The notes under the pieces were generated by a model, which did no database searches, was not told the DNA's origin, and saw only the letters and a list, made by a program, of their open reading frames with translations. A stretch of DNA of 64,000 bases from Aquisediminimonas sp031376385 (lineage in GTDB: Bacteria; Pseudomonadota; Alphaproteobacteria; Sphingomonadales; Sphingomonadaceae): assembly GCA_031376385.1 (NCBI GenBank), contig JANMDQ010000025.1, positions 1 to 64,000 of the forward strand. Direction: 5' to 3'. The position numbers and the translations under genes are program-made. Position 1 is the stretch's first letter; each line of letters starts with the position of its first letter. Shown in pieces: positions 34,724 through 45,158 of the stretch.

Positions 34724-35614
34724 TCAACCACGAGGACGCGCTTGGGGATAAGTGCCGAGGAGCCGGAGCGACTTAGAATGAAACTGCACCTCTTCTAGGG
34801 CGCGGGCCACGCCAGCATCTTCGGGCGATCCGACAATATCGAGGAAAAATGTCGTCGCGGCGAAGCTGGCTCCGCGTTGGTAGCTTTCCAGCTTAGTGAT
34901 GTTCACGCCGTTGGTCGCGAACCCGCCCATGGCCTTATAAAGTGCTGCGGGCACGTTCTTCACTTCAAAGATCATGCTGGTCATCATCGGGCCGTCGTGG
35001 GGGAGGGCCACATCGGACTGCGCCAAAATGATGAAGCGCGTCATGTTATCCGCTGAATCTTCCAACCCGCTCTGTAGCGACCTCAGGCCGTAAATATCTG
35101 CGGCCAGAGGCGGGGCAATTGCTGCCACGCTAGGGTCGTTTAGCTCAAGCGCGCGGGCGGCAGCGCCGGCAGTATCGGGGTAAGCTACGGGTTCGATCCC
35201 GCGCACGCGCAACCAGCCCCGACACTGCCCAAGCGCTTGAGGATGGCTGATCGCCTGTTTGACCTGGTCAAGCGTCCCGGTGCCCATAAGTGCATAATGA
35301 ATCGACAGAAAATGTTCACCAACGATCACAAGACCTGATTCAGGAAGCAGGAAATGAATGTCCGCCACGCGCCCGAACAACGAATTTTCAATTGGGATAA
35401 CAGCTTTTGCGGCGCGTCCTGCCACCACAGCATCAATAGCATCTTCAAAACTGAAACAAGGGAGCGCGGTGGCGTCGGCATCAGTTTCGAGCACCGCAAC
35501 ATGCGAATTTGCGCCAGGAGCCCCCTGAAAAGACACGGCGCGGTGCGGCGCGGCGGCGGCCTCTGCTTCTAAGGCGGCGACAAGGGGTTGGGCGGGGGCA
35601 GGATATCTGTTCAT
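34724..35614 (-). CDS. pheA: prephenate dehydratase
   Basis: A 296-aa enzyme that converts prephenate to phenylpyruvate in phenylalanine synthesis. Landmarks: VSFQGAPGANSHVA near residue 28, AVIPIENSLFGRVADIHFLL near 90, the catalytic ENMTRF-type motif as ADNMTRFIIL near 190, and a C-terminal ACT domain (VPAALYKAMGGFATNGVNIT, with ESYQRG) for allosteric feedback by phenylalanine. There is no chorismate mutase domain. It is transcribed with thiL and divergently from the cytochrome gene. Confidence 0.92.
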   Translation of the reverse strand: MNRYPAPAQPLVAALEAEAAAAPHRAVSFQGAPGANSHVAVLETDADATALPCFSFEDAIDAVVAGRAAKAVIPIENSLFGRVADIHFLLPESGLVIVGEHFLSIHYALMGTGTLDQVKQAISHPQALGQCRGWLRVRGIEPVAYPDTAGAAARALELNDPSVAAIAPPLAADIYGLRSLQSGLEDSADNMTRFIILAQSDVALPHDGPMMTSMIFEVKNVPAALYKAMGGFATNGVNITKLESYQRGASFAATTFFLDIVGSPEDAGVARALEEVQFHSKSLRLLGTYPQARPRG

Positions 35615-35760
35615 GGTCTTCGTGGCGGGTAACGATCAACGCCCCCGCTTGCAACTGGCCTCATGCTGCTGGCTCCATGCGACTGCGCTTGCGAACGGCT
35701 CGCGCCCTCGCTAAAGCCACGACGATTCACCTACACCGCCAAATACGGGGCATATCGACG

Positions 35761-36333
35761 ATGGAAGACCGGTTTAATACAATCTCAGGCTGGGTTTTAG
35801 GCGCAGGCATTGTTGCGCTTGGCGGCGCGCTTCTTTCTGGCGAACTGTTCAAACATCATCCCGTTGAAAAGGGTGGCTATGCGGTCGCTGAGGCTGAAGT
35901 TATTAGTGGCGGTGGCGCAGCCATGGCCAAGCCCATCGATTGGGCGACGGCCGACGCTGCGGCTGGTGCAGAAGTGTTCAAACAATGCTCTGGCTGCCAT
36001 TCCATCGAACAAGGCGGCGCGAACGGAACAGGACCTAATCTTTGGGGAACAATGGGCAAGCCCCACGGTATTCATGCCGGTTTCAGCTATAGCGACGGGT
36101 TCAAGGCTGTCGGCGGCAGCTGGACGTTTGAAGATATGGACAAGTGGCTGCTTAGCCCCAAAAAATATGCGCCAGGCACGAAAATGACCTATGCAGGCTT
36201 GAGTGACCCCGTAAAGCGGGGCAATGTGATTGCCTATATCAACAGCATGGGATCAAACCTGCCACTTCCTGCTGGGGCACCTGCCGCACCTGCCGAAGGC
36301 GTAGCTCCCACTCCTACCACAGCTACGAAATAG
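35761..36333 (+). CDS. membrane-anchored class I cytochrome c (CycM/c552-like)
   Basis: A 190-aa cytochrome with an uncleaved N-terminal anchor (VLGAGIVALGGALLSGELF), the haem motif CSGCH near residue 78 (EVFKQCSGCHSIEQGG), a conserved GTGPNLWGTMGKPH and the distal Met ligand in GTKMTYAGL near 140. The C-terminal tail is Ala/Pro-rich. Proteins of this type carry electrons from complex III to the terminal oxidase in the periplasm. ATG 35761 has no strong ribosome-binding site, but the next Met is inside the domain. Confidence 0.88.
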   Translation: MEDRFNTISGWVLGAGIVALGGALLSGELFKHHPVEKGGYAVAEAEVISGGGAAMAKPIDWATADAAAGAEVFKQCSGCHSIEQGGANGTGPNLWGTMGKPHGIHAGFSYSDGFKAVGGSWTFEDMDKWLLSPKKYAPGTKMTYAGLSDPVKRGNVIAYINSMGSNLPLPAGAPAAPAEGVAPTPTTATK

Positions 36334-36372
36334 CCATCATATTTCAAAGTCTTATGATCTGACGCCACCGTC

Positions 36373-36552
36373 ATGACCGAAAGATTTGAACGCCACCGCC
36401 AGCCTTGGACCAGCGATGAGATTCAGAAACTGCATACGCTCGCCAAAAAGGGCATGGCGCTGCGGGCGATATCCAAGGCACTGAAACGGAGCGAGGAATC
36501 GACGCGGGACCGGGCAAAGGCTGACGGCCTGTCGATCACCAAGCTACGCTAG
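36373..36552 (+). CDS. small helix-turn-helix protein
   Basis: A 59-aa basic protein from ATG 36373. The pattern WTSDEIQKLHTLAKKGMALR then AISKALKRSEESTRDRAKA reads as a SANT/Myb- or recombinase-like helix-turn-helix. It resembles the short GcrA-like/DNA-binding proteins of alphaproteobacteria, but I cannot name a family. It lies 35 bases before prfC, in the same orientation. Confidence 0.6.
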   Translation: MTERFERHRQPWTSDEIQKLHTLAKKGMALRAISKALKRSEESTRDRAKADGLSITKLR

Positions 36553-36587
36553 CCTTCCGCGCCTATCCCGGCTAAGCGCGCGGCATC

Positions 36588-38090
<1,503 letters not shown>

Positions 38091-38158
38091 CCGAAGCGCG
38101 CGTCCGCTTGCCTTCGGCCCTGTCACGCTGCAGGAGGGCGATCATCCAGCCAAAGCAC

Positions 38159-41100
38159 TCATGCCCTCTCAATCTGCCGCAATATCACAGGGTCAGTAAT
38201 CTTATCATCGGCGGCGAGAAGGGCTGCCTTCGATAGGATCATAGAAAGCGTCATGTCCCCTTCAAATGGCAGCCATAGGCCATCAAGCCCGCCTCGCGCA
38301 GACGCTGGGACGATGCACACATGTTGGTTTGTATCAGCAATATGAACCGCTGCGGATCCCAAGTGGATCCGATATAAGTGGCGCTTACCCTGCACCAAAA
38401 GGGCATTGTCTTCCAACGTGGTGCGATCAGCTATCGCAAGGCGCGGCACAATGCGTTGCAGCATTTCGCGACGGATTTTGCCTGATCCCGTCAATTCGGC
38501 AAAGCCGCCGCGCTGCCAATATTCGGCGGCATCCCGACGCCACTGGTTTGGATGCGCGGCATCACCGCCACGGTCGATCCATTGCGGATCACTGGCAATC
38601 GACGCAACGCCAGTGAAAAGGTCGCAGTGGCGCATGATTTCTGAAAAGACGACTGGGGCAATCTCATCCAGCGGAACGACTGCGGATCGATCAGGCCCCT
38701 GGGCGCTATCCTTGCCTGAATGATGCTCTGCTATGCGGTGAAAGGCTACGCGGTCGGTGGAAACATAGACATAGGCCTGACTATCAAGCACTTCAGGATC
38801 ATCACCGCCTGCGCCTTCAATCCAATAATCCGCCACCATCCCGTGTGCGGGTAGAACAACGTGCCACGGCGCGTCATTTGCGGCGTCAACCCACATCCGG
38901 TGCGTGACTGTCCATTTGTTGATCCGCGCCAGCGTCATGGCCTGATGCTGTTTCAGAATATGCCCGGACCAACGGTTGGTATAAGTTCCGGTCGTCCGCT
39001 CCGCATCCGTCAGCCGGTAGATTTCGCGCCAAGCCTGCGCAAACGGCTGGACGATTTGCAATGCTTCAATCCGGTCTCGCCATTGCAGAACAGCATCAAC
39101 GGTGTCGTCAATTGGATGCCAAAGGCGAATGATGGCATTTTCACCATCCACAGCGGTTCCTGACACATCAGTTAACAGGTCATCATGCGCAATAACGCTG
39201 ACACGCTGCCCATCTTTTTCAATCCACCAGATCAATCTTTGCGCAAGCAACCGTATCAACGGATGGTCAAGATACCGTGCCCGCCATTCCTCCTGTGGCC
39301 ATGACCGATCGTCAAGGAACAAGCGTTGCAACCGGATGATCTGTGTCGCAAGGTCTGCCTCAATCTCCTTGGCCAGTGCTTTGGCCGCTTTGATTGCCTC
39401 CTTATCCTCTTTCATCGCCGCGCTTGGTGCTTTCAACGATTTGCCTTCTGGTGAAAGCCAGCGGATTTCCACATCCTTGTTGCCTGACAGCGCCACGATG
39501 GCCTGTCCGCCGCTCAGGTCGAGGGCGACTTGACCCTGACCGTCCAGATCATGCGTGGGCACAGTGAGTTCGTCCAATGCGGCACGCGTGACGCCCGCCT
39601 TTTCCGCCGCTTCATTCAACGCCGCGTCGATCTTTGCCCTGATTTTAGGATATTTCACACGCGCCAGAATGCGCGCAAGATAAGGCACGCCCGCGCCACT
39701 TGGCATGTTGGACAGGGCCCAAAGGCAAGCATTGCCTAGCTTTTCGGATTTGATGCCGTAACCCGGTTCCGTCTGATAGCATTTTTTAAGAGCAAAATCG
39801 GTTAGTAAAGGGGCAATAATCGCTGGATCCCAGTCAACCGAGAGATAAATCAGCGACCGTATTATATGTTCATTTTTTAGCGGTATCGCTGGCGTTGGTT
39901 GGATCGCCGCAACCATATTCTGCAGTAACCCGATCCAATCGTCTGATTGCCTGCAGGCTACTAAACCGCGAGCCTGATCAAGCCATTTCTGCGCTGGCGC
40001 AGATTTTGACCGTATCGCCATCGCCAGAACACCCAATTCCCCTGCTGGTTCAGGATTGTTGGTAACAAACTGTTCGCAGGCTGCGAGTATCTTGAGAATT
40101 GGCTCGATAACTGCGCTAACACCTTTTGCGCCCCGAGCGGTTCTGCCACCGTCCAGAAAGTCAAAATGGACCCGAGCGAGCCGGCCTCGCTGATGATAAT
40201 CCATATTGTCCCAATCATGGTGCCGAGCGATCAAAGTTGCCAGCTCGGCCTCGTGCCTTTCCACTTCTAAAAGAGTGGCAGCCCATTCTGATAGCTTCGT
40301 CGTCAAGAAAGAAATTTGGTTCGGCGCATAGAGGCGAGCATCGAGCAAGATCGAATAATGTTCGGCAATAACCTTCGGTTGATCCCACCAGCCAAGCGCA
40401 ATCGGCGGTTCACTAAGCGGCTCACGCGCTGCTTTGGGAATATTTTTATTCAATATCTGTTCTATTTCCGGAAACCAATCTGATGGAAGAGAGGCCTTTG
40501 ACGGTTGATCCTTGATGGTTGCAAACTGCAATAAAATCTTTGCTGTTGCCCCACCGGGATGCAGTTCACTCATTTTGAGGGCTTGATTTAGCAAATACCT
40601 ACTCTGCAATTCTGGAAATAACGCAGCGGCCTGAAAGATTGAACTGACATCTTGGTCAGAAAGGACCAGCTTTCGACGCAACAGGCTGCTCGCGACATTG
40701 CCGAAGCCATATTGGATATCGGGGTAAATGCGCTGCGCTAGGTCAAATCGACCCTGGCGCCTGTCCAACCGACACCAATCCTTCAAACCAAAGTCTTCTT
40801 TCTGTTGAATGACCCGAATTAGGCCAACCAGAGCGCGGCCCATAGCATCTGGCCCTTGTTGGACGAGCGCTTTGATCGCAGGGTGACTGTCGGCTTTAGA
40901 CGACTTGCCGTCTCGAAGTGGTCCAGGCTCGTCAAACAAAGCTATCATGACAGGCGCAAGTTCTGGTCCCGCTGCTACTTCCACCTTCTCTCGAATATGC
41001 TTAAGCGATTGAGATTTTGCACCTACCAGAACCAGAATGGCTACTTTGCTACGATCAAACTCCGTGATCGTTGCTATTTCGTCAGCAAGTTGAGAACGCC

Positions 41101-41698
41101 GCATCAATTCAAACACGTTATCACATTTTGACAATGTATTAAACAGTTTTTGCAACAAATCTCGCATTTCTAAGTCTTTAAAATCATAGGCGCGTTGGCA
41201 AATGTTCTTGAGAACATATCCCCATTGCCCGTCGATACTGAACCTATTTTCCCATATTTTGGTTAAATTATTCAACAACGAAATAACTTGAAAACGGGCC
41301 AATGATGCGACCATTTCTTCCGAAACGATGAGGTCTCGTAAACAGCGATCTAAGAAAGGCTTTACATATTTTTCTGGCGTGGTGACATTTTTCCACAATG
41401 TAACCGCAAATGAATAGCGGCTCGAAATCTGTAACAGAAGGTCCACCGACCGTTCAACGTCACGGGGGGGCAAAAAGGTCTCGTAATAGTGCCAGCGATC
41501 ATCAAGCATCACTTCCTCTAAGCCGATCGTTTGCAGTTGTTTCAGCAGGTGATCCAAAGCTGGGTGTTCGGCGCTGTAAAGTTCAGCGATTAGTGCTGGC
41601 ATATCACAGTCTTGCGGAGCTGCTCCGACATGCCAATCTGATAAAGATGAAATACGGCTGTTTGCAGGGGACTTCAGACCAAATATCTGCCTTAACAT
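38159..41698 (-). CDS. DUF4132-domain giant protein
   Basis: A 1179-aa protein of unknown function. The C-terminal DUF4132 domain covers about residues 830-1100, with the family core RWSGHILKQHQAMTLARINK and PLDEIAPVVFSEIMRH. The central part looks like alpha-helical repeats (HEAT-like), for example LWALSNMPSGAGVPYLARIL. No signal peptide or membrane helix is seen. Base use is clearly more A+T-rich than the flanks, especially 39.9-41.7 kb, a sign of transfer. It starts 6 bases after a small partner gene, and the pair is bounded by prfC and a prfC fragment. Confidence 0.8.
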   Translation of the reverse strand: MLRQIFGLKSPANSRISSLSDWHVGAAPQDCDMPALIAELYSAEHPALDHLLKQLQTIGLEEVMLDDRWHYYETFLPPRDVERSVDLLLQISSRYSFAVTLWKNVTTPEKYVKPFLDRCLRDLIVSEEMVASLARFQVISLLNNLTKIWENRFSIDGQWGYVLKNICQRAYDFKDLEMRDLLQKLFNTLSKCDNVFELMRRSQLADEIATITEFDRSKVAILVLVGAKSQSLKHIREKVEVAAGPELAPVMIALFDEPGPLRDGKSSKADSHPAIKALVQQGPDAMGRALVGLIRVIQQKEDFGLKDWCRLDRRQGRFDLAQRIYPDIQYGFGNVASSLLRRKLVLSDQDVSSIFQAAALFPELQSRYLLNQALKMSELHPGGATAKILLQFATIKDQPSKASLPSDWFPEIEQILNKNIPKAAREPLSEPPIALGWWDQPKVIAEHYSILLDARLYAPNQISFLTTKLSEWAATLLEVERHEAELATLIARHHDWDNMDYHQRGRLARVHFDFLDGGRTARGAKGVSAVIEPILKILAACEQFVTNNPEPAGELGVLAMAIRSKSAPAQKWLDQARGLVACRQSDDWIGLLQNMVAAIQPTPAIPLKNEHIIRSLIYLSVDWDPAIIAPLLTDFALKKCYQTEPGYGIKSEKLGNACLWALSNMPSGAGVPYLARILARVKYPKIRAKIDAALNEAAEKAGVTRAALDELTVPTHDLDGQGQVALDLSGGQAIVALSGNKDVEIRWLSPEGKSLKAPSAAMKEDKEAIKAAKALAKEIEADLATQIIRLQRLFLDDRSWPQEEWRARYLDHPLIRLLAQRLIWWIEKDGQRVSVIAHDDLLTDVSGTAVDGENAIIRLWHPIDDTVDAVLQWRDRIEALQIVQPFAQAWREIYRLTDAERTTGTYTNRWSGHILKQHQAMTLARINKWTVTHRMWVDAANDAPWHVVLPAHGMVADYWIEGAGGDDPEVLDSQAYVYVSTDRVAFHRIAEHHSGKDSAQGPDRSAVVPLDEIAPVVFSEIMRHCDLFTGVASIASDPQWIDRGGDAAHPNQWRRDAAEYWQRGGFAELTGSGKIRREMLQRIVPRLAIADRTTLEDNALLVQGKRHLYRIHLGSAAVHIADTNQHVCIVPASARGGLDGLWLPFEGDMTLSMILSKAALLAADDKITDPVILRQIERA

Positions 41699-41704
41699 TC
41701 TGGT

Positions 41705-42184
41705 TCACCCGCCCTGCAATGGGGTCAATTTCAAAAACGTCACTTCGGCAGTATCTGGAAACGTCAATTCTTCATCCAAATCCAAAATCTGCCGATCCCC
41801 CGTCAACATGAAGAACCCGCCGCGTGTGAATGCGACGAACGCGACTTCTGCCATTGCATCAACATCAGGCACTAAAATATCGTCATCATCAGTGCGCATC
41901 CGCAACGATTTTGTTCCCGGGCCATACGCCCCGCGATCGCCGTTTAATTGCTTTTCGGCGCAGCCGGGTATGACAAGAAAGCGCTTCACCTTTTCCAGAT
42001 AGGATGCTGCTGCGTGCGCATCGCTCTTGACGGCGTCGGCTTTTTTTAGCTCCAATTGTTCAATTTCAAGCTCAATCCGCAGTTGAATTAGTTCGCGCGC
42101 CGTAATGGTTGGCCGGTCAACACGGATGCTCAATACATTTTCGCGGTCACGCCCCGAAACCTCATCCAGAATTGCAATATCCAT
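41705..42184 (-). CDS. hypothetical protein, partner of the DUF4132 gene
   Basis: A 159-aa protein I do not recognise. The first 60 residues are helical and charged (RELIQLRIELEIEQLELKKA), and the rest carries an acidic, Asp-rich stretch (RTDDDDILVPDVDAM) and a beta-rich end. GGGGGAG lies 4-7 bases before the two adjacent ATGs at 42187 and 42184; I use the second. Its stop is 6 bases from the DUF4132 start, so it is the first gene of that two-gene unit. A role shared with DUF4132 is inferred from context alone. Confidence 0.6.
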   Translation of the reverse strand: MDIAILDEVSGRDRENVLSIRVDRPTITARELIQLRIELEIEQLELKKADAVKSDAHAAASYLEKVKRFLVIPGCAEKQLNGDRGAYGPGTKSLRMRTDDDDILVPDVDAMAEVAFVAFTRGGFFMLTGDRQILDLDEELTFPDTAEVTFLKLTPLQGG

Positions 42185-42253
42185 CATGATACTCCCCCAG
42201 CTCGCAATATGGTGCATAAGTTAAATCATGAATAATATGAAAGAGCGCTAACC

Positions 42254-42663
42254 GTCCACAGCCCCATCCTCTTTTTCGCCCGCGAGCGTGAAATTGCGGA
42301 CGAAGTCTTCCCCGGCGACATCATTGGCCTTTTTGATCCCCGGCCCGAACCACGGCACGCTCCGCGTCGGCGATACGCTGTCGGAAGGCACAGAGACGAC
42401 CATCACAGGCCTCCCCAATTTCGCCCCCGAAATCCTCCGCCGCGTGGCCCTGAAAGACCCAACAAAAACGAAGCAACTGCGCAAGGCGCTGTCTGACCTC
42501 GCAGAGGAAGGCATCACCCAAGTCTTCTTCCCCGATATCGGATCGCAGTGGATCGTCGGCGTCGTCGGGCAGTTGCAGCTGGAGGTCCTCATCTCCCGCC
42601 TCGAAGTGGAATATAAGGTCGATGCGGTGCTGGAGCCAAGCCCGTAAGATATTACCCGCTGGA
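42254..42663 (+). pseudogene. broken second copy of the middle of prfC
   Basis: This stretch matches prfC positions 37524-37920 (RF3 residues ~313-443). The reading frame is broken by a 13-base net insertion at 42329-42347, and the Trp codon at prfC 37902 is a TAA stop at 42645. From 42366 to 42644 I count about 18 base differences by eye, all synonymous; the 93-odd encoded residues are identical. There is no start, GTP-binding domain or ending, so it is a relic. Confidence 0.92.
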
Positions 42664-42692
42664 AAACATCGCCGCTGTCAATCTTCAGAGCG

Positions 42693-43580
42693 TCAATCCG
42701 AAGGCTCCAAAACGAACCACGCGCAATCGCCTTCTCCGGTTTCATTCAATAATATGGCTTGTCTGTTCAATGCGGCTATTCTCTCTGGCGTCAACTGGGG
42801 GGCGTCGCTTCCGTTACCGTTCATCGCAATATCTTGAGCGTATAGGTCACTGTAAATCAGCGAGAATAGGGTGCCGTCAAAACCCCAATCTGATACCTTC
42901 AATCCATTTTTCGTCGCGAAACTGATGAAACCGTCCACTGTCCAGAGATAAAGATGACGGGGTGGGTCAAGATGCGCCCAGTCTTTGCCATAAGTGCGCC
43001 ATACATGGCCTTGGCGAACAGGGATGCGGATGACGATTCTCCCGCCCGGTCGCGTAAACAGGCGTGCCTTGCGCAGTGATGCGGCTGGGTCCGGTACATG
43101 TTCCAGCGCGTGATGCATCATGACAAGATCAAAGGAGTCATTGGGTTCGATATTGGTGAGCTCGATCCCATTGGGCAGAATTTTGGCGTCGTCCAAAAAC
43201 GGATCATATCCGACCAGAGTGCGGAAACCCCAATAATGCATTTGATGCAGCAAGACCCCCCCACCTGATCCGATGTCCAGTATTGCCGATCGTTTGTTCA
43301 CCCCGGACAACCATTGCGGCATTGGGTCAGGCTTGAGCCAGCCGCGTAGGCGCTGTCGAAGCGTTGGCTTTGACGTCAGCGGTGAGAAAGAATAATAGTC
43401 AGGCGGATAATATTGCCCCAAATCTTCAGGAATCGAAGCAATTTGAAGCGTATCGCAAGTCTGACACCGGATATATGCGAACAGTTCGCGGGTTCCGAAC
43501 ATCATTTCCCTGATCTGGATAGGCGGATCGCTTTTCTTCGAACCGCACAGTCGACACTCATGTGCCGGGTCATTTGTCAC
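42693..43580 (-). CDS. class I SAM-dependent methyltransferase with zinc-finger-like N-terminus
   Basis: A ~295-aa methyltransferase. The SAM site is ILDIGSGGGVLLHQMHYWG near residue 105 and the post-motif DLVMMHHALEHVPDP near 160. The N-terminal CRLCGSKKS...CQTCD forms a CxxC pair typical of the C-methyltransferases acting on nucleotide sugars or lipids. GTG 43580 follows GGGGGAG by six bases and is better than the open-frame ATG at 43631. The substrate is unknown; nearby cell-surface genes fit sugar or lipid modification. Confidence 0.75.
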   Translation of the reverse strand: MTNDPAHECRLCGSKKSDPPIQIREMMFGTRELFAYIRCQTCDTLQIASIPEDLGQYYPPDYYSFSPLTSKPTLRQRLRGWLKPDPMPQWLSGVNKRSAILDIGSGGGVLLHQMHYWGFRTLVGYDPFLDDAKILPNGIELTNIEPNDSFDLVMMHHALEHVPDPAASLRKARLFTRPGGRIVIRIPVRQGHVWRTYGKDWAHLDPPRHLYLWTVDGFISFATKNGLKVSDWGFDGTLFSLIYSDLYAQDIAMNGNGSDAPQLTPERIAALNRQAILLNETGEGDCAWFVLEPSD

Positions 43581-43732
43581 GCTCTTCTCCCCCAAAATGA
43601 GAACCAGCAGAGTGAAGGACTGAAATGGCACTTGTCTTTCAGACCGACATATATCGAACTATCGCGTTAGCGAATTTTGATCACTATGCTCCTAATTTAC
43701 TGCGTTCAACTATATTAGGGTCAGCAAGACAG

Positions 43733-44398
43733 TCACCACCGTATCAGCGGCGGAACGAGCGCGCGGGCGATAGCGGCGCTGAGGATGATCGGCAGGATGT
43801 GCCAAAGCCCCAAATGGGTCAGGTCATTGATCGGGCAATGCAGCCCGTAGGCAAAGCTGCCGACGCTGCCAGCCGCCACGCCGACAAGCCAGCCCGCGCG
43901 TTCCGGCGATGTTGGCGCGCCTTTGCGCAACAGCAGAGTTTGAAAAATCGCAATACCCAGGCCAAGGCTGACCCCTTTGATCATGCAATCAACACCGTAG
44001 TGTGCGCTGTCCATCAATTCAGGGCCCATCAATTCAGGGGTGATGCCGCCCACTGCGATGGAATAAATCGCCCCCAATGGGAGCAGTGCGGCGCTGATCG
44101 CTGCCCAAATCCACCCGCTGTGGGATTGTCCGACCCCGGGTCGGCTCATGCCGATCACGGCCATGCTGGACGCCAAAGCCAATATGAAAATCAATCCATT
44201 GGCCAGCAGGAAAATAGTGTCAGGCGCACCAGCGCCAATATCTGATCGCACCCCGAAAAACGCCGCCACAATGGCTATCGTGGCAAAGGCAACCAACGCT
44301 GCTGCGGCCATGACGGTGCGGGCATCAAGCCGACGGACAGGGGCCAGATCTTCGACAAGGCTTTCAATAAGGGCGGCGGAAGAACGCATGACAATCAT
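43733..44398 (-). CDS. nrsF: NrsF-type anti-sigma factor (DUF1109)
   Basis: A 221-aa inner-membrane protein with six hydrophobic segments after a short cytoplasmic N-terminus (ALIESLVEDLAPVRRLDA). It fits the DUF1109/NrsF family, whose members hold an ECF sigma factor at the membrane until a signal, such as metal or oxidative stress, is sensed. A conserved cysteine-containing end, GLHCPINDLTHLGLWH, resembles the sensing region. The gene overlaps the sigma factor stop by 4 bases, the standard order. Confidence 0.85.
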   Translation of the reverse strand: MIVMRSSAALIESLVEDLAPVRRLDARTVMAAAALVAFATIAIVAAFFGVRSDIGAGAPDTIFLLANGLIFILALASSMAVIGMSRPGVGQSHSGWIWAAISAALLPLGAIYSIAVGGITPELMGPELMDSAHYGVDCMIKGVSLGLGIAIFQTLLLRKGAPTSPERAGWLVGVAAGSVGSFAYGLHCPINDLTHLGLWHILPIILSAAIARALVPPLIRW

Positions 44399-44919
44399 TC
44401 GCTTTCAATCAGAGAGGTTAGTTTTTTGAGGCCCCGGTGGATATTGACCTTGATCAGGGATTCGCTCTGCCCCGTCACCGCAGCGGCTTCGACAATGGAC
44501 CGCCCTTCGATCTTCACCAATTCAATCGCACGGGATTGGGACGCGGGCAGGTGCCGGAGCAGCCGTTCAAGGCTGATCTTGGCGTGAATCGCGTCTTCGC
44601 CCGATGGGGTGGCGATATCATCAGGCAGCACCGTTTCATCCGCGCGATATATTTTGCGCAAATGGTCAATCCAGCGATAGCGGGCAATGGCGGCGAGCCA
44701 GGGAAAAAAAGGACGCAGCGGATCATAACTGGCAAGCTTACGGTGAAGGGAAATCAGCGTATCCTGAACCAGATCATCCAAATGGCAGGGGGCAATCCGC
44801 CGGGCATAATAACGCGTGAGCCAGCGTTCGCACACCGTGAGCAATGCGGTATAGGCCGCGCGGTCCCCCGCCTGTGCCAACGCCATCAGACGGCCCAAGG
44901 ACGCATCGTCAGCAATCAA
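44395..44919 (-). CDS. sigF: ECF sigma factor, SigF type
   Basis: A 174-aa sigma-70 family factor with region 2 (HLDDLVQDTLISLHRKLASY, then FPWLAAIARYRWIDHLRK) and region 4 (LPASQSRAIELVKIEGRSIV, then LIKVNIHRGLKKL). It is followed by its membrane anti-sigma gene with a 4-base overlap. A matching -35/-10 pair lies 60 bases upstream, suggesting self-activation. The known Caulobacter homolog answers to heavy-metal stress; the signal here is inferred only by homology. Confidence 0.88.
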   Translation of the reverse strand: MIADDASLGRLMALAQAGDRAAYTALLTVCERWLTRYYARRIAPCHLDDLVQDTLISLHRKLASYDPLRPFFPWLAAIARYRWIDHLRKIYRADETVLPDDIATPSGEDAIHAKISLERLLRHLPASQSRAIELVKIEGRSIVEAAAVTGQSESLIKVNIHRGLKKLTSLIESE

Positions 44920-44978
44920 CCCTGTTCTCTCATCATGACAATCCCCAGGCCCCCAAGTGGTGCAAAGATATGGTGAGG

Positions 44979-45004
44979 TTCGGGCGTGGGGGCCAAAAAG
45001 TTAC
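44979..45004 (-). promoter_or_regulatory. candidate SigF-type promoter
   Basis: On the minus strand GTAACT, 16 bases, CGAA. The Caulobacter SigF consensus, as I remember it, is GTAACC-N16-CGAA. It lies 60 bases upstream of the sigF start in the correct direction, so the sigma factor probably drives its own operon. Confidence 0.65.
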
Positions 45005-45158
45005 AATAGCGGCTGACCCTGAAATCTCGACTGGAAAAAATGCGCCAGGGGCGGCACAAAGGGGCGGACGATGATAGGGTGCTTTTGAAATCAAAGGGCA
45101 AGCCAGAGTTTTTCTTATAAATCGGCCATGTTTGATGCATATTTTTGGAGATCGCCGC

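Noticed and set aside
42248..42745. 165-aa minus-strand frame resembling another minus-strand frame at 37343-38032
   Set aside because: Both are antisense shadows of the two prfC copies; the similarity reflects the prfC duplication, not a gene family.
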